Shown in pieces: positions 1-5,712 of a stretch of 9,836 nt of DNA (the stretch's first letter is position 1; each line of letters starts with the position of its first letter). The DNA is from an uncultured Alphaproteobacteria bacterium (GTDB lineage Bacteria; Pseudomonadota; Alphaproteobacteria; Rhodobacterales; Rhodobacteraceae): positions 20,021 to 29,856 of the forward strand of contig CAKMZE010000021.1 of assembly GCA_929200295.1 (NCBI GenBank). The letters run 5' to 3'. The notes below the pieces were generated by a model. The model was not told the origin of the DNA. It saw only the letters and a list, made by a program, of their open reading frames with translations, and did no database searches. The translations under genes were made by a program, and so were the position numbers.

Positions 1-455
1 GGATGGAACAGCAAGCCCATAAGCTTGGGCAGGATTTTGCGGTTATGATGCTTGATATCGATCACTTTAAATCGGTGAACGATACCTATGGCCACGCCGC
101 TGGCGATGCCGTGTTGTGTCAGATCTCCGAACGGTTACGCGATAATTTGCGCGCCTTTGACCTGATTGCCCGCGTCGGAGGCGAGGAATTTTTGATCGCC
201 ATGCCAAATACAAATGCCGAACAGGCAGAATTTGCCGCTGATCGGTTGCGCCGTTTGGTCAATGGCGAACCCTTTACCATCGCAAAAGGCAAGCCAAGGC
301 TGCCTGTGACGCTCTCAATCGGTGTCGCCGTTGGTGGGAATAACGCGCAACTTGAGGGCGCTGAGGATACGATCCGCAATCGCGCGGATGAGGCGCTCTA
401 TGCGGCAAAAACCGCTGGGCGAAACCAAGTTTTCCTTGCCGATAACGCCGCATAG
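1..455 (+). CDS. Diguanylate cyclase C-terminus, GGDEF domain (PleD-like), 5'-truncated by the window
   Basis: Carboxy-terminal part of a GGDEF enzyme, which condenses two GTP into the second messenger cyclic di-GMP in the cytoplasm. About 150 residues are visible, numbered here from the ATG at position 3, which is probably an internal Met because the reading frame is open to the window edge. Seen: the substrate/metal segment LDIDHFKSVNDTYGH (residues 17-31), the active-site motif GGEEF (59-63), an RxxD inhibitory site (R50-D53) five residues before it, and the late SIGVA and ADEALYAAKTAGRN segments. The domain therefore looks catalytically competent and able to be feedback-inhibited by c-di-GMP. 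The C-terminus ends right after the domain, as in PleD-type response regulators. The REC domains that would prove PleD lie outside the window, so no symbol is given. It ends 27 nt before the stop of the convergent dehydrogenase gene, and no clear terminator hairpin lies between them. Confidence 0.93.
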   Translation, partial: MEQQAHKLGQDFAVMMLDIDHFKSVNDTYGHAAGDAVLCQISERLRDNLRAFDLIARVGGEEFLIAMPNTNAEQAEFAADRLRRLVNGEPFTIAKGKPRLPVTLSIGVAVGGNNAQLEGAEDTIRNRADEALYAAKTAGRNQVFLADNAA

Positions 456-482
456 GCGTGCAGTATCAAGACGCGGTGTTGC

Positions 483-1145
483 TCACCATGGCACCCTATC
501 AAAGTTATAATCAAAAAACCCGCCCGTTTCGCGTGGCGTGAGCTGTGCGCAGACAGACAAAAGCTGCTTTGCTGCGACCTCAGGTGCCGCCATCGCATGC
601 CGCCCGGCGTAATCAGATGTAAACTCGGTCTCTACAGTGCCAGGGTGCAACGCCACACAGACGGCTTGGCGGTGCGATCTGCCCAATTCAATCGCAGCGC
701 TGCGCACAATTTGATTGAGCGCAGCCTTTGACGCGCGGTAGCTATACCACCCGCCCATTTGATTATCGCCAATTGATCCAACACGCGCGGATAGCACACC
801 AATCACGCTTGGCCTATCTTTCGAAAGAAGCCGCGCCGCATGCCGCAAAATCAGCGCCGGGCCAATCGTATTTACCGCGAAAACCTCGGCCATGTTCCTT
901 GCATTTACCGCCACAAGCGATTTTTCAGGCCCTGTGCCCGAGGGCGCCAATACGCCTGTTGCAATGAAAATCATATCAAACGGGCCTGTCAACGCCTGTA
1001 GCACCGCGTCAATTTTGGCCGGATTGGTGATATCAAATCCCGTTTTACGCGATAATCCGGTGACCTGCACATTTTGCGCCCGCAGCGCGGCCGCAACGGC
1101 CGCACCGATGCCGCCAGTATCGCCCATGATCAACGCGCGTTCCAT
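483..1145 (-). CDS. SDR-family NAD(P)-dependent oxidoreductase (C-factor/CsgA-like), 220 aa
   Basis: Short-chain dehydrogenase/reductase with a single Rossmann domain, probably cytosolic; the substrate cannot be read from sequence. Seen: an N-terminal cofactor loop MGDTGGIG (residues 7-14), which is the family TGxxxGxG loop with altered spacing. Also seen: an FIATG segment (60-64) where classical members have NAG, serines at 119 and 124 ahead of the active site, the catalytic YxxxK pair Y136/K140 in YRASK, and an HPGTVETEF segment after it (168-176). The size fits the short 'classical' SDRs close to C-factor/CsgA proteins. The start is set at the ATG at 1145, where the Rossmann beta-strand begins. 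A TTG at 1184 in the same frame would add 13 residues unlike the family. There is no Shine-Dalgarno sequence before 1145, but a TATAGT -10 box lies 7 nt upstream, so the mRNA may be leaderless. It is divergent from the leuA leader. Confidence 0.88.
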   Translation of the reverse strand: MERALIMGDTGGIGAAVAAALRAQNVQVTGLSRKTGFDITNPAKIDAVLQALTGPFDMIFIATGVLAPSGTGPEKSLVAVNARNMAEVFAVNTIGPALILRHAARLLSKDRPSVIGVLSARVGSIGDNQMGGWYSYRASKAALNQIVRSAAIELGRSHRQAVCVALHPGTVETEFTSDYAGRHAMAAPEVAAKQLLSVCAQLTPRETGGFFDYNFDRVPW

Positions 1146-1152
1146 TCCATTT

Positions 1153-1158
1153 ACTATA
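1153..1158 (-). promoter_or_regulatory. Probable -10 box of the SDR gene (leaderless transcript)
   Basis: Read on the minus strand this is TATAGT, five of six matches to the sigma-70 -10 consensus. Transcription starting 7 nt downstream would begin at about 1146, right at the ATG at 1145. That would explain why no ribosome binding site is seen. The -35 is weak: CTGGTT at 1176-1181 sits at 17-bp spacing with little match. The call rests on the -10 and its position only. Confidence 0.4.
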
Positions 1159-1231
1159 GGCCGCTTTGCCAAACAAACCAGCAAACATCATTACACCGCA
1201 TGAGAAACACACACCTGCGCGAAAAACACAC

Positions 1232-1259
1232 TTTTCATCGTGCAAAACCTCTCTATACT
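1232..1259 (+). promoter_or_regulatory. Probable promoter of the leuA leader
   Basis: The -10 TATACT at 1254-1259 matches the consensus at five of six positions. A weak -35, TTTTCA at 1232-1237, sits at 16-bp spacing. The expected transcription start is about 1265-1267. That is at or just before the run of ATG codons (1268, 1271, 1274) that opens the leucine-rich leader peptide, so the leader would be translated from a leaderless or nearly leaderless mRNA. Confidence 0.45.
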
Positions 1260-1267
1260 CCATGTCC

Positions 1268-1348
1268 ATGATGATGATCGCACATAGCATATTTGAACCC
1301 GCCGGACGGGGCCTATTAGGCGATCTACGTCTCCTTAGCAGCCTCTGA
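1268..1348 (+). CDS. Leucine-rich leader peptide of leuA (attenuator peptide), about 26 aa
   Basis: A small open frame between the promoter and leuA ends with GLLGDLRLLSSL and a TGA at 1346-1348. Six of the last eleven codons encode leucine: CTA 1313, TTA 1316, CTA 1325, CTC 1331, CTT 1334 and CTC 1343. None is CTG, and CTA and TTA are expected to be scarce in a genome of this composition. A leucine-codon run directly before the first gene of leucine synthesis is the classical sign of ribosome-mediated attenuation: low charged tRNA-Leu stalls the leader ribosome and changes the RNA fold. The start is uncertain. ATG codons at 1262, 1268, 1271 and 1274 are all in frame. 1268 is chosen because the TATACT box predicts transcription starting at about 1265-1267. 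No Shine-Dalgarno sequence is seen. Leaderless leader peptides have a precedent in trpL of Sinorhizobium meliloti. Confidence 0.72.
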   Translation: MMMIAHSIFEPAGRGLLGDLRLLSSL

Positions 1349-1415
1349 GCGTGCCCATCCGGCGCGACCGCTCAGAGGGTGAAACGCGCCAAAACATGCT
1401 AAGGACCAAAGGACC
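1300..1415 (+). promoter_or_regulatory. leuA attenuator region with competing RNA stems
   Basis: Four pairings can be read directly. Stem A: 1300-1310 with 1354-1364, ten of eleven bases paired. Stem B: CCTCTGAGCG 1342-1351 with CGCTCAGAGG 1369-1378, ten perfect pairs and a 17-nt loop. Stem C: GGCGCG 1361-1366 with CGCGCC 1385-1390. Stem D: TCCTTAGCA 1332-1340, inside the leucine codons, with TGCTAAGGA 1397-1405, nine perfect pairs. D encloses B and the two stack with one base between them. A and C share bases 1361-1364 and exclude each other. D hides the Shine-Dalgarno-like AAGGA at 1401-1405. No U-run follows any stem, so a simple intrinsic terminator is not seen. A ribosome stalled on the leucine codons would cover the left arm of D and free the leuA ribosome binding region. 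This mechanism is inference. Confidence 0.6.
1401..1415 (+). promoter_or_regulatory. Duplicated Shine-Dalgarno-like site of leuA
   Basis: The heptamer AAGGACC occurs twice, at 1401-1407 and 1409-1415. The second copy (AAGGA 1409-1413) is 8 nt from the leuA ATG at 1422 and is the normal ribosome binding site by distance. The first copy is 16 nt away and is the one captured by stem D (1332-1340 with 1397-1405). Confidence 0.6.
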
Positions 1416-1421
1416 ATTCCA

Positions 1422-2981
1422 ATGACAAATAATAACGTGTTGATCTTTGACACCACTCTGCGCGACGGTGAGCAATCTCCGGGTGCGACGATGACCCACA
1501 GCGAAAAGCTGGAAATTGCAGAGCTTCTTGATGAGATGGGTGTTGATATCATCGAAGCCGGATTTCCCATCGCCTCTGAGGGTGATTTTAATGCGGTCAG
1601 CGACATTGCAAAGCGCGCGGAAAACGCCACGATCTGTGGCCTTGCCCGCGCCAATTACAAAGACATTGACCGCTGTTGGGAGGCCGTCCAGCACGCGAAA
1701 TCCCCGCGCATCCATACCTTTATCGGTACATCCGAGCTGCACCGCGCCATCCCAAACCTGACCATGGATGAAATGGCCGAACGCATCCATGACACTGTCA
1801 CCCATGCGCGCAACCTATGTGACAATGTGCAGTGGTCGCCAATGGATGCCACGCGCACCGAGTGGGATTATCTTTGCCGGGTTGTCGAGATCGCGATCAA
1901 GGCGGGTGCAAGCACCATCAACATCCCCGACACGGTGGGCTACACCGCCCCAATTGAATCGGCTGATCTTATTCGTAGGCTCATCGCGACAGTGCCCGGC
2001 GCGGATGAAGTGATCTTTGCCACCCATTGTCACAATGATCTGGGCATGGCCACGGCAAACAGCCTTGCCGCGGTTGAAGGCGGCGCGCGCCAAATTGAAT
2101 GTACAATCAACGGCTTAGGCGAGCGCGCAGGCAATACCGCGCTCGAAGAGGTCGTGATGGCGCTCAAGGTGCGCGGCGATATTATGCCCTATACCACCAA
2201 GATCGACACCACAAAGATCATGAATATCTCGCGCCGCGTCGCGACGGTTTCAGGCTTCGCCGTGCAGTTTAATAAGGCGATTGTTGGCAAAAATGCCTTT
2301 GCCCATGAAAGCGGCATCCATCAGGATGGCATGCTCAAAAACAAAGAAACTTTTGAGATCATGCGCCCAGAAGATGTGGGCCTTGCGGGTACATCATTAC
2401 CTTTGGGCAAGCATTCGGGCCGCGCGGCCTTGCGCGCAAAGCTTGAAGAGCTGGGTTTGGACCTGGCTGATAACCAGCTCAAGGAGCTGTTCGTCAGGTT
2501 CAAAGACCTCGCTGATCGTAAAAAAGAAGTGTTTGACGATGATATCCTTGCGCTCGTGCACCAGAATGCCGGGGCAGAGGATAAGCTAAAGCTTGTCTCA
2601 TTGCGTGTGACCTGCGGCACAGATGGGCCACAAACCGCAGATATGACGCTTGAGATTGATGGCACAGCGCAAAGCACCACCGCCACGGGCGACGGCCCGG
2701 TTGATGCGACATTCAATGCGGTCAAAGCATTGTTCGCGCATGGGGCACGGTTGCAGCTTTATCAGGTGAGCGCCGTGACCGAGGGCACCGATGCGCAGGC
2801 CACCGTGAGTGTGCGCATGGAAGAGGACGGCCGGATCACCACCGGGCAATCGGCGGACACCGATACCGTCGTGGCGAGCGCAAAAGCATACATCAATGCG
2901 CTCAACAGGCTTATGGTGCGACGTGAACACTCAGAGCCTGGTTATGATACCAAAGGTGTCAGCTACAAAGACGCAACATGA
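1422..2981 (+). CDS. leuA: 2-Isopropylmalate synthase
   Basis: Catalyses the first committed step of leucine biosynthesis: acetyl-CoA plus 2-oxoisovalerate (2-ketoisovalerate) gives 2-isopropylmalate. It is a cytosolic, metal-dependent Claisen condensation. The 519 residues match the usual length of the bacterial long-form enzyme. Seen: the N-terminal TIM-barrel signature FDTTLRDGEQSPG (residues 9-21) with metal ligand D15, the metal ligands H202 and H204 in HCHNDLG, and N238 in GLGERAGN. These correspond to the known ligands of the E. coli enzyme. HESGIHQDG follows in the linker region. The C-terminal part (about residue 390 onward) fits the LeuA allosteric domain that binds leucine, so feedback inhibition by leucine is expected. 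The start at 1422 has AAGGA 8 nt upstream. Expression is probably also set by the leucine leader peptide and stems at 1268-1415. Two hairpins follow the stop. mreB lies downstream but probably has its own promoter. Confidence 0.97.
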   Translation: MTNNNVLIFDTTLRDGEQSPGATMTHSEKLEIAELLDEMGVDIIEAGFPIASEGDFNAVSDIAKRAENATICGLARANYKDIDRCWEAVQHAKSPRIHTFIGTSELHRAIPNLTMDEMAERIHDTVTHARNLCDNVQWSPMDATRTEWDYLCRVVEIAIKAGASTINIPDTVGYTAPIESADLIRRLIATVPGADEVIFATHCHNDLGMATANSLAAVEGGARQIECTINGLGERAGNTALEEVVMALKVRGDIMPYTTKIDTTKIMNISRRVATVSGFAVQFNKAIVGKNAFAHESGIHQDGMLKNKETFEIMRPEDVGLAGTSLPLGKHSGRAALRAKLEELGLDLADNQLKELFVRFKDLADRKKEVFDDDILALVHQNAGAEDKLKLVSLRVTCGTDGPQTADMTLEIDGTAQSTTATGDGPVDATFNAVKALFAHGARLQLYQVSAVTEGTDAQATVSVRMEEDGRITTGQSADTDTVVASAKAYINALNRLMVRREHSEPGYDTKGVSYKDAT

Positions 2982-2995
2982 CGCCAAAAGACGTA

Positions 2996-3022
2996 GGGTT
3001 GCAAATGTGATATTTGCAACCC
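2996..3022 (+). terminator. Perfect hairpin after leuA (possible terminator or RNA-end stabiliser)
   Basis: GGGTTGCAAAT at 2996-3006 and ATTTGCAACCC at 3012-3022 form 11 perfect pairs with a 5-nt loop, 14 nt after the leuA stop. No T-run follows on either strand, so it may protect the mRNA 3' end or act with the next hairpin instead of terminating alone. Confidence 0.5.
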
Positions 3023-3032
3023 GGGTCACCCG

Positions 3033-3066
3033 CAGAACATGCCCCGCTAAGGTATGTTTTGTATTA
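3033..3066 (+). terminator. Probable intrinsic terminator of leuA
   Basis: Bases 3033-3043 (CAGAACATGCC) pair with 3051-3061 (GGTATGTTTTG) over 11 pairs, two of them G-U, around a 7-nt loop. The right arm is T-rich and runs into TATT. This is more terminator-like than the hairpin just upstream, and the two together probably end most leuA transcripts. Confidence 0.45.
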
Positions 3067-3103
3067 CAAGCCAAAATGCGCTGATATGGGTGTTATCAAG
3101 GGT

Positions 3104-3132
3104 TTTAATCCCCTATAGACGCACATTATAAG
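3104..3132 (+). promoter_or_regulatory. Tentative mreB promoter
   Basis: The hexamer TATAAG at 3127-3132 with TTTAAT at 3104-3109, 17 bp apart, is the best sigma-70-like pair between the leuA hairpins and mreB. The -35 is poor. TATAGA at 3114-3119 is an alternative -10. Start at about 3139 would give a 5' UTR of about 64 nt. The rest of the 2982-3202 gap holds no gene that can be supported. Confidence 0.3.
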
Positions 3133-3202
3133 AACCCTGCCCTACGCATCAATGCGAGTCGTCTCCGGGGCCTTATGTTTTAAGAGAAAAGGTATCCGCA
3201 CC

Positions 3203-4240
3203 ATGGCCATTTGGGGAAGTTTGTTTTCGTCTGACATGGCGATTGACCTCGGCACCGCCAACACATTGGTCTATGTCAAAGGCAAAGGCGTGATCCTATC
3301 AGAGCCTTCCGTGGTCGCCTATCATGTCAAAGAGGGTCAGAAAAAGGTTCTTGCCGTTGGTGAGGATGCAAAGCTGATGTTGGGCCGCACCCCCGGCAGC
3401 ATTGAGGCGATCCGCCCAATGCGAGACGGTGTGATTGCGGATTTCGACACAGCCGAAGAAATGATCAAACACTTCATTCGCAAGGTCGCAAAACGCTCAA
3501 CCTTTTCAAAGCCAAAGATCATCGTTTGCGTACCACATGGGGCAACCCCGGTCGAAAAACGCGCGATTAGACAATCTGTGCTCTCGGCTGGTGCGCGCCG
3601 CGCCGGCCTGATCGCAGAGCCGATTGCAGCGGCCATTGGCGCTGGCATGCCGATCACGGACCCAACAGGTAATATGGTTGTTGATATCGGCGGCGGAACG
3701 ACCGAGGTTGCTGTTTTATCATTAGGTGACATCGTTTACGCGCGCTCTGTGCGCGTCGGTGGTGACCGGATGGATGAGGCGATCATCAACTATCTGCGGC
3801 GCCAGCATAACCTTCTCATTGGTGAATCCACCGCCGAGCGCATCAAAACATCCATCGGCACGGCGCGTATGCCCGATGACGGGCGCGGAACATCTATGCA
3901 GATCCGTGGGCGCGATCTGCTTAATGGTGTGCCAAAAGAAACCGATATCACACAAGCCCAAGTCGCTGAAGCGCTGGCCGAACCTGTTCAGCAAATCTGC
4001 GAGGCTGTGATGACCGCACTTGAGGCGACACCACCAGATCTTGCCGCAGATATCGTCGACAGGGGCGTGATGCTCACAGGGGGTGGTGCATTGCTCGGCC
4101 AGCTTGATCTTGCGCTGCGCGAGCAAACAGGGCTCGCGATTTCTGTCGCCGACGAATCGCTCAATTGCGTGGCTCTGGGCACAGGGCGCGCGCTTGAATA
4201 CGAAAAGCAACTGCGCCACGTGATCGACTACGACAGCTAA
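3203..4240 (+). CDS. mreB: Rod shape-determining protein MreB, actin-like cytoskeletal ATPase
   Basis: Bacterial actin homologue that polymerises on ATP into membrane-bound filaments and orients lateral-wall synthesis by the RodA-PBP2 elongasome. The 345 residues are the usual length. Seen: a short hydrophobic N-terminus MAIWGSLFSSD of the kind that anchors MreB to the membrane, phosphate-1 loop IDLGTANTLVY (residues 14-24), phosphate-2 loop DIGGGTTEVAVLS starting at D161, and the adenosine motif LTGGGALL (291-298). The start is set at the ATG at 3203. Translation from 3152 is possible in frame, but it would add 17 residues not found in the family and would spoil the membrane-binding end. A weak ribosome site AAAAGG lies at 3187-3192, 10 nt upstream. 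First gene of the mreBCD-mrdA-rodA operon, with 25 nt to mreC. Confidence 0.97.
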   Translation: MAIWGSLFSSDMAIDLGTANTLVYVKGKGVILSEPSVVAYHVKEGQKKVLAVGEDAKLMLGRTPGSIEAIRPMRDGVIADFDTAEEMIKHFIRKVAKRSTFSKPKIIVCVPHGATPVEKRAIRQSVLSAGARRAGLIAEPIAAAIGAGMPITDPTGNMVVDIGGGTTEVAVLSLGDIVYARSVRVGGDRMDEAIINYLRRQHNLLIGESTAERIKTSIGTARMPDDGRGTSMQIRGRDLLNGVPKETDITQAQVAEALAEPVQQICEAVMTALEATPPDLAADIVDRGVMLTGGGALLGQLDLALREQTGLAISVADESLNCVALGTGRALEYEKQLRHVIDYDS

Positions 4241-4265
4241 ACACACCAACGGGACTACATCACCC

Positions 4266-5180
4266 TTGGCACGCGAAACACGATCAGAAGACTACTTTGG
4301 CCCCCTGCGCAGGTTACTGGTTGGGATCATTGTTCTATTGCTTTTGACCACCTTTGTATTCTGGCGGATTGATAACCCGCGCGTTGAGCGGTTTCGCAGC
4401 GCTGTTGTTGACCGTGTTGTCCCCTCGTTTGATTGGGCCATGGCCCCTGTGACCGGGGTGATCAACCTTGTGAGCGATTTTCAATCTTACCAACAACTCT
4501 CGGCGCAGAACGCTGATTTGCGGCGCGAGCTTCAGCAGATGAAGGCGTGGAAAGAGGTCGCGATCCAGCTTGAACAAGAAAATGCAAAGCTCTTAGGTCT
4601 TAATAACGTGCGCATTGACCCCGAGCTGACGTATATCACGGGCGTTGTTCTCACTGATAGCGGCTCGCCATTTCGGCAATCTGTGTTGCTCAATGTGGGC
4701 GCGCGCGATGGGATTATCGACGGATGGCCAACCATGGATGGTATTGGTCTAGTTGGGCGCATCTCAGGTGTTGGGCAAGAAACATCGCGCGTTATTTTGC
4801 TCACTGATACATCGAGCCGGATCCCGATCACGATCCAACCCTCAGGGCAGCAGGCGATCTTGGCTGGGGATAACACGCTTAATCCCCCAATTGAGTTCTT
4901 GGAAAACCCAGACCTGGTACGCCCCGGTGACCGTGTGGTGACATCGGGCGATGGGCGCATTTTCCCGTCTGATCTTCAGATTGGTCAGGTGGCGCTCGGC
5001 AGCGATCGCCGTTTGCGGGTGCGGTTATCTGCGGATTACGAGCGGCTCGAGTTTCTCAGAGTACTGCGCGCGAAACCACATGAGGTCATCACAGACACAG
5101 GCGGTTTACTTATCCCCGAGGGGACATCCCCAACGCCGCCCGTACCAGAAGACGAAAATGCGGATGAGGCCGATGGCTGA
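4266..5180 (+). CDS. mreC: Rod shape-determining protein MreC
   Basis: Bitopic inner-membrane protein of the elongasome. Its periplasmic part binds and activates PBP2 and connects it to MreB and MreD. The 304 residues show a short cytoplasmic end, one transmembrane helix at about residues 17-34 (LLVGIIVLLLLTTFVFW), and a coiled-coil stretch at about 78-115 (NADLRRELQQMKAW... QLEQENAKLLGL). The periplasmic beta domain then follows, with GARDGIIDGWP, GLVGRIS and GDRVVTSGDGRIFP. The end is a proline-rich, acidic tail of about 25 residues that is probably disordered. The start codon is TTG at 4266. No ATG or GTG in the right place would keep the transmembrane helix with its basic flank, and the resulting MARETRSEDY start looks like other Rhodobacteraceae MreC. 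GGGA at 4251-4254 is a modest ribosome site 11 nt upstream. The stop overlaps the mreD start. Confidence 0.95.
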   Translation: MARETRSEDYFGPLRRLLVGIIVLLLLTTFVFWRIDNPRVERFRSAVVDRVVPSFDWAMAPVTGVINLVSDFQSYQQLSAQNADLRRELQQMKAWKEVAIQLEQENAKLLGLNNVRIDPELTYITGVVLTDSGSPFRQSVLLNVGARDGIIDGWPTMDGIGLVGRISGVGQETSRVILLTDTSSRIPITIQPSGQQAILAGDNTLNPPIEFLENPDLVRPGDRVVTSGDGRIFPSDLQIGQVALGSDRRLRVRLSADYERLEFLRVLRAKPHEVITDTGGLLIPEGTSPTPPVPEDENADEADG

Positions 5181-5712
5181 GAACCCCACAGCGCAAATCC
5201 TCATCGGGCGCATGACGTTTTTAGCGATCGCATTCGGGGTCTTTTTTATACAGCTCTTGCCATTGAACACGACACCCATTGGCTGGCCCGGGCCAGATAT
5301 TTTATTAATTTGCACAGCCGCCTGGGTATCCAGACGGCCAGATTACCTACCCGTTTGGATGGTTCTTGGTGTTTATTTCTTAGGCGATCTGATTTTTTTC
5401 CGCCCCCCCGGTCTTTGGACCGCATTGGTGATCATATTGACCGAGTTTTTAAGAGTACGCGCGCCCAAAATCCGCGATATCCCTTTTGCGTTAGAATGGG
5501 GGATGGTGGCCTTTGGTATTGTGGCCATCACCATTGCGAACCATCTTATTCTTGGGCTTGTAGTGCTTGAAATCCCGTCATTGGGGCCGCTGCTATTACA
5601 ATTATTAGTGACAATTGCAATCTACCCATTGGTCGTTTTGATTGCGCATTTTATATTCGGCGTGTCACGTCCTTCGCTGGGGCAAACAGATAACTATGGG
5701 CACCGCTTATGA
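5173..5712 (+). CDS. mreD: Rod shape-determining protein MreD
   Basis: Polytopic inner-membrane partner of MreC and MreB in lateral cell-wall synthesis. The 179 residues are almost wholly hydrophobic, with about five to six membrane helices separated by short loops such as SRRPDYLPVW and RVRAPKIRD, and a polar C-terminus. MreD is poorly conserved in sequence, so the call rests on length, topology and its fixed place between mreC and mrdA. The start is the ATG at 5173, inside the last codons of mreC (8-nt overlap), which suggests translational coupling. An in-frame extension further upstream runs wholly inside mreC and was not used. The gene ends in ATGA, giving a 4-nt overlap with mrdA. It contains a T7 run (5393-5399) and a C7 run (5403-5409) almost side by side, with the frame intact. 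Confidence 0.93.
   Translation: MAENPTAQILIGRMTFLAIAFGVFFIQLLPLNTTPIGWPGPDILLICTAAWVSRRPDYLPVWMVLGVYFLGDLIFFRPPGLWTALVIILTEFLRVRAPKIRDIPFALEWGMVAFGIVAITIANHLILGLVVLEIPSLGPLLLQLLVTIAIYPLVVLIAHFIFGVSRPSLGQTDNYGHRL

Noticed and set aside
456..482. Bidirectional terminator between the cyclase and the dehydrogenase
   Set aside because: The 27-nt gap shows no convincing inverted repeat or T-run.
1146..1184. Longer start (TTG at 1184) for the dehydrogenase
   Set aside because: It adds 13 residues before the Rossmann strand, has no ribosome site, and overlaps the TATAGT box.
1166..1267. Longer 60-codon version of the leucine leader frame
   Set aside because: It would start upstream of the predicted promoter, and its first part is unremarkable. 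Only the leucine-rich end fits an attenuator peptide.
1342..1378. Simple intrinsic terminator in the leuA leader
   Set aside because: The stem is perfect, but the bases after it are GTGAAACGCGCC with no U-run. It is reported as part of a switch instead.
3152..3202. N-terminal extension of MreB from an upstream ATG
   Set aside because: MreB proteins begin at or near the MAIWGSLF-type membrane-binding end. The extra 17 residues are unlike the family, and the ATG at 3203 has an AAAAGG upstream.
3722..4249. Long open frame (175 codons) antisense to mreB
   Set aside because: Its translation has no recognisable domain and lies wholly opposite conserved mreB codons. It is a codon-bias shadow.
4951..5172. 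N-terminal extension of mreD inside mreC
   Set aside because: The frame is open by chance within mreC. The hydrophobic MreD sequence begins shortly after the ATG at 5173, which overlaps the mreC stop in the usual coupled way.
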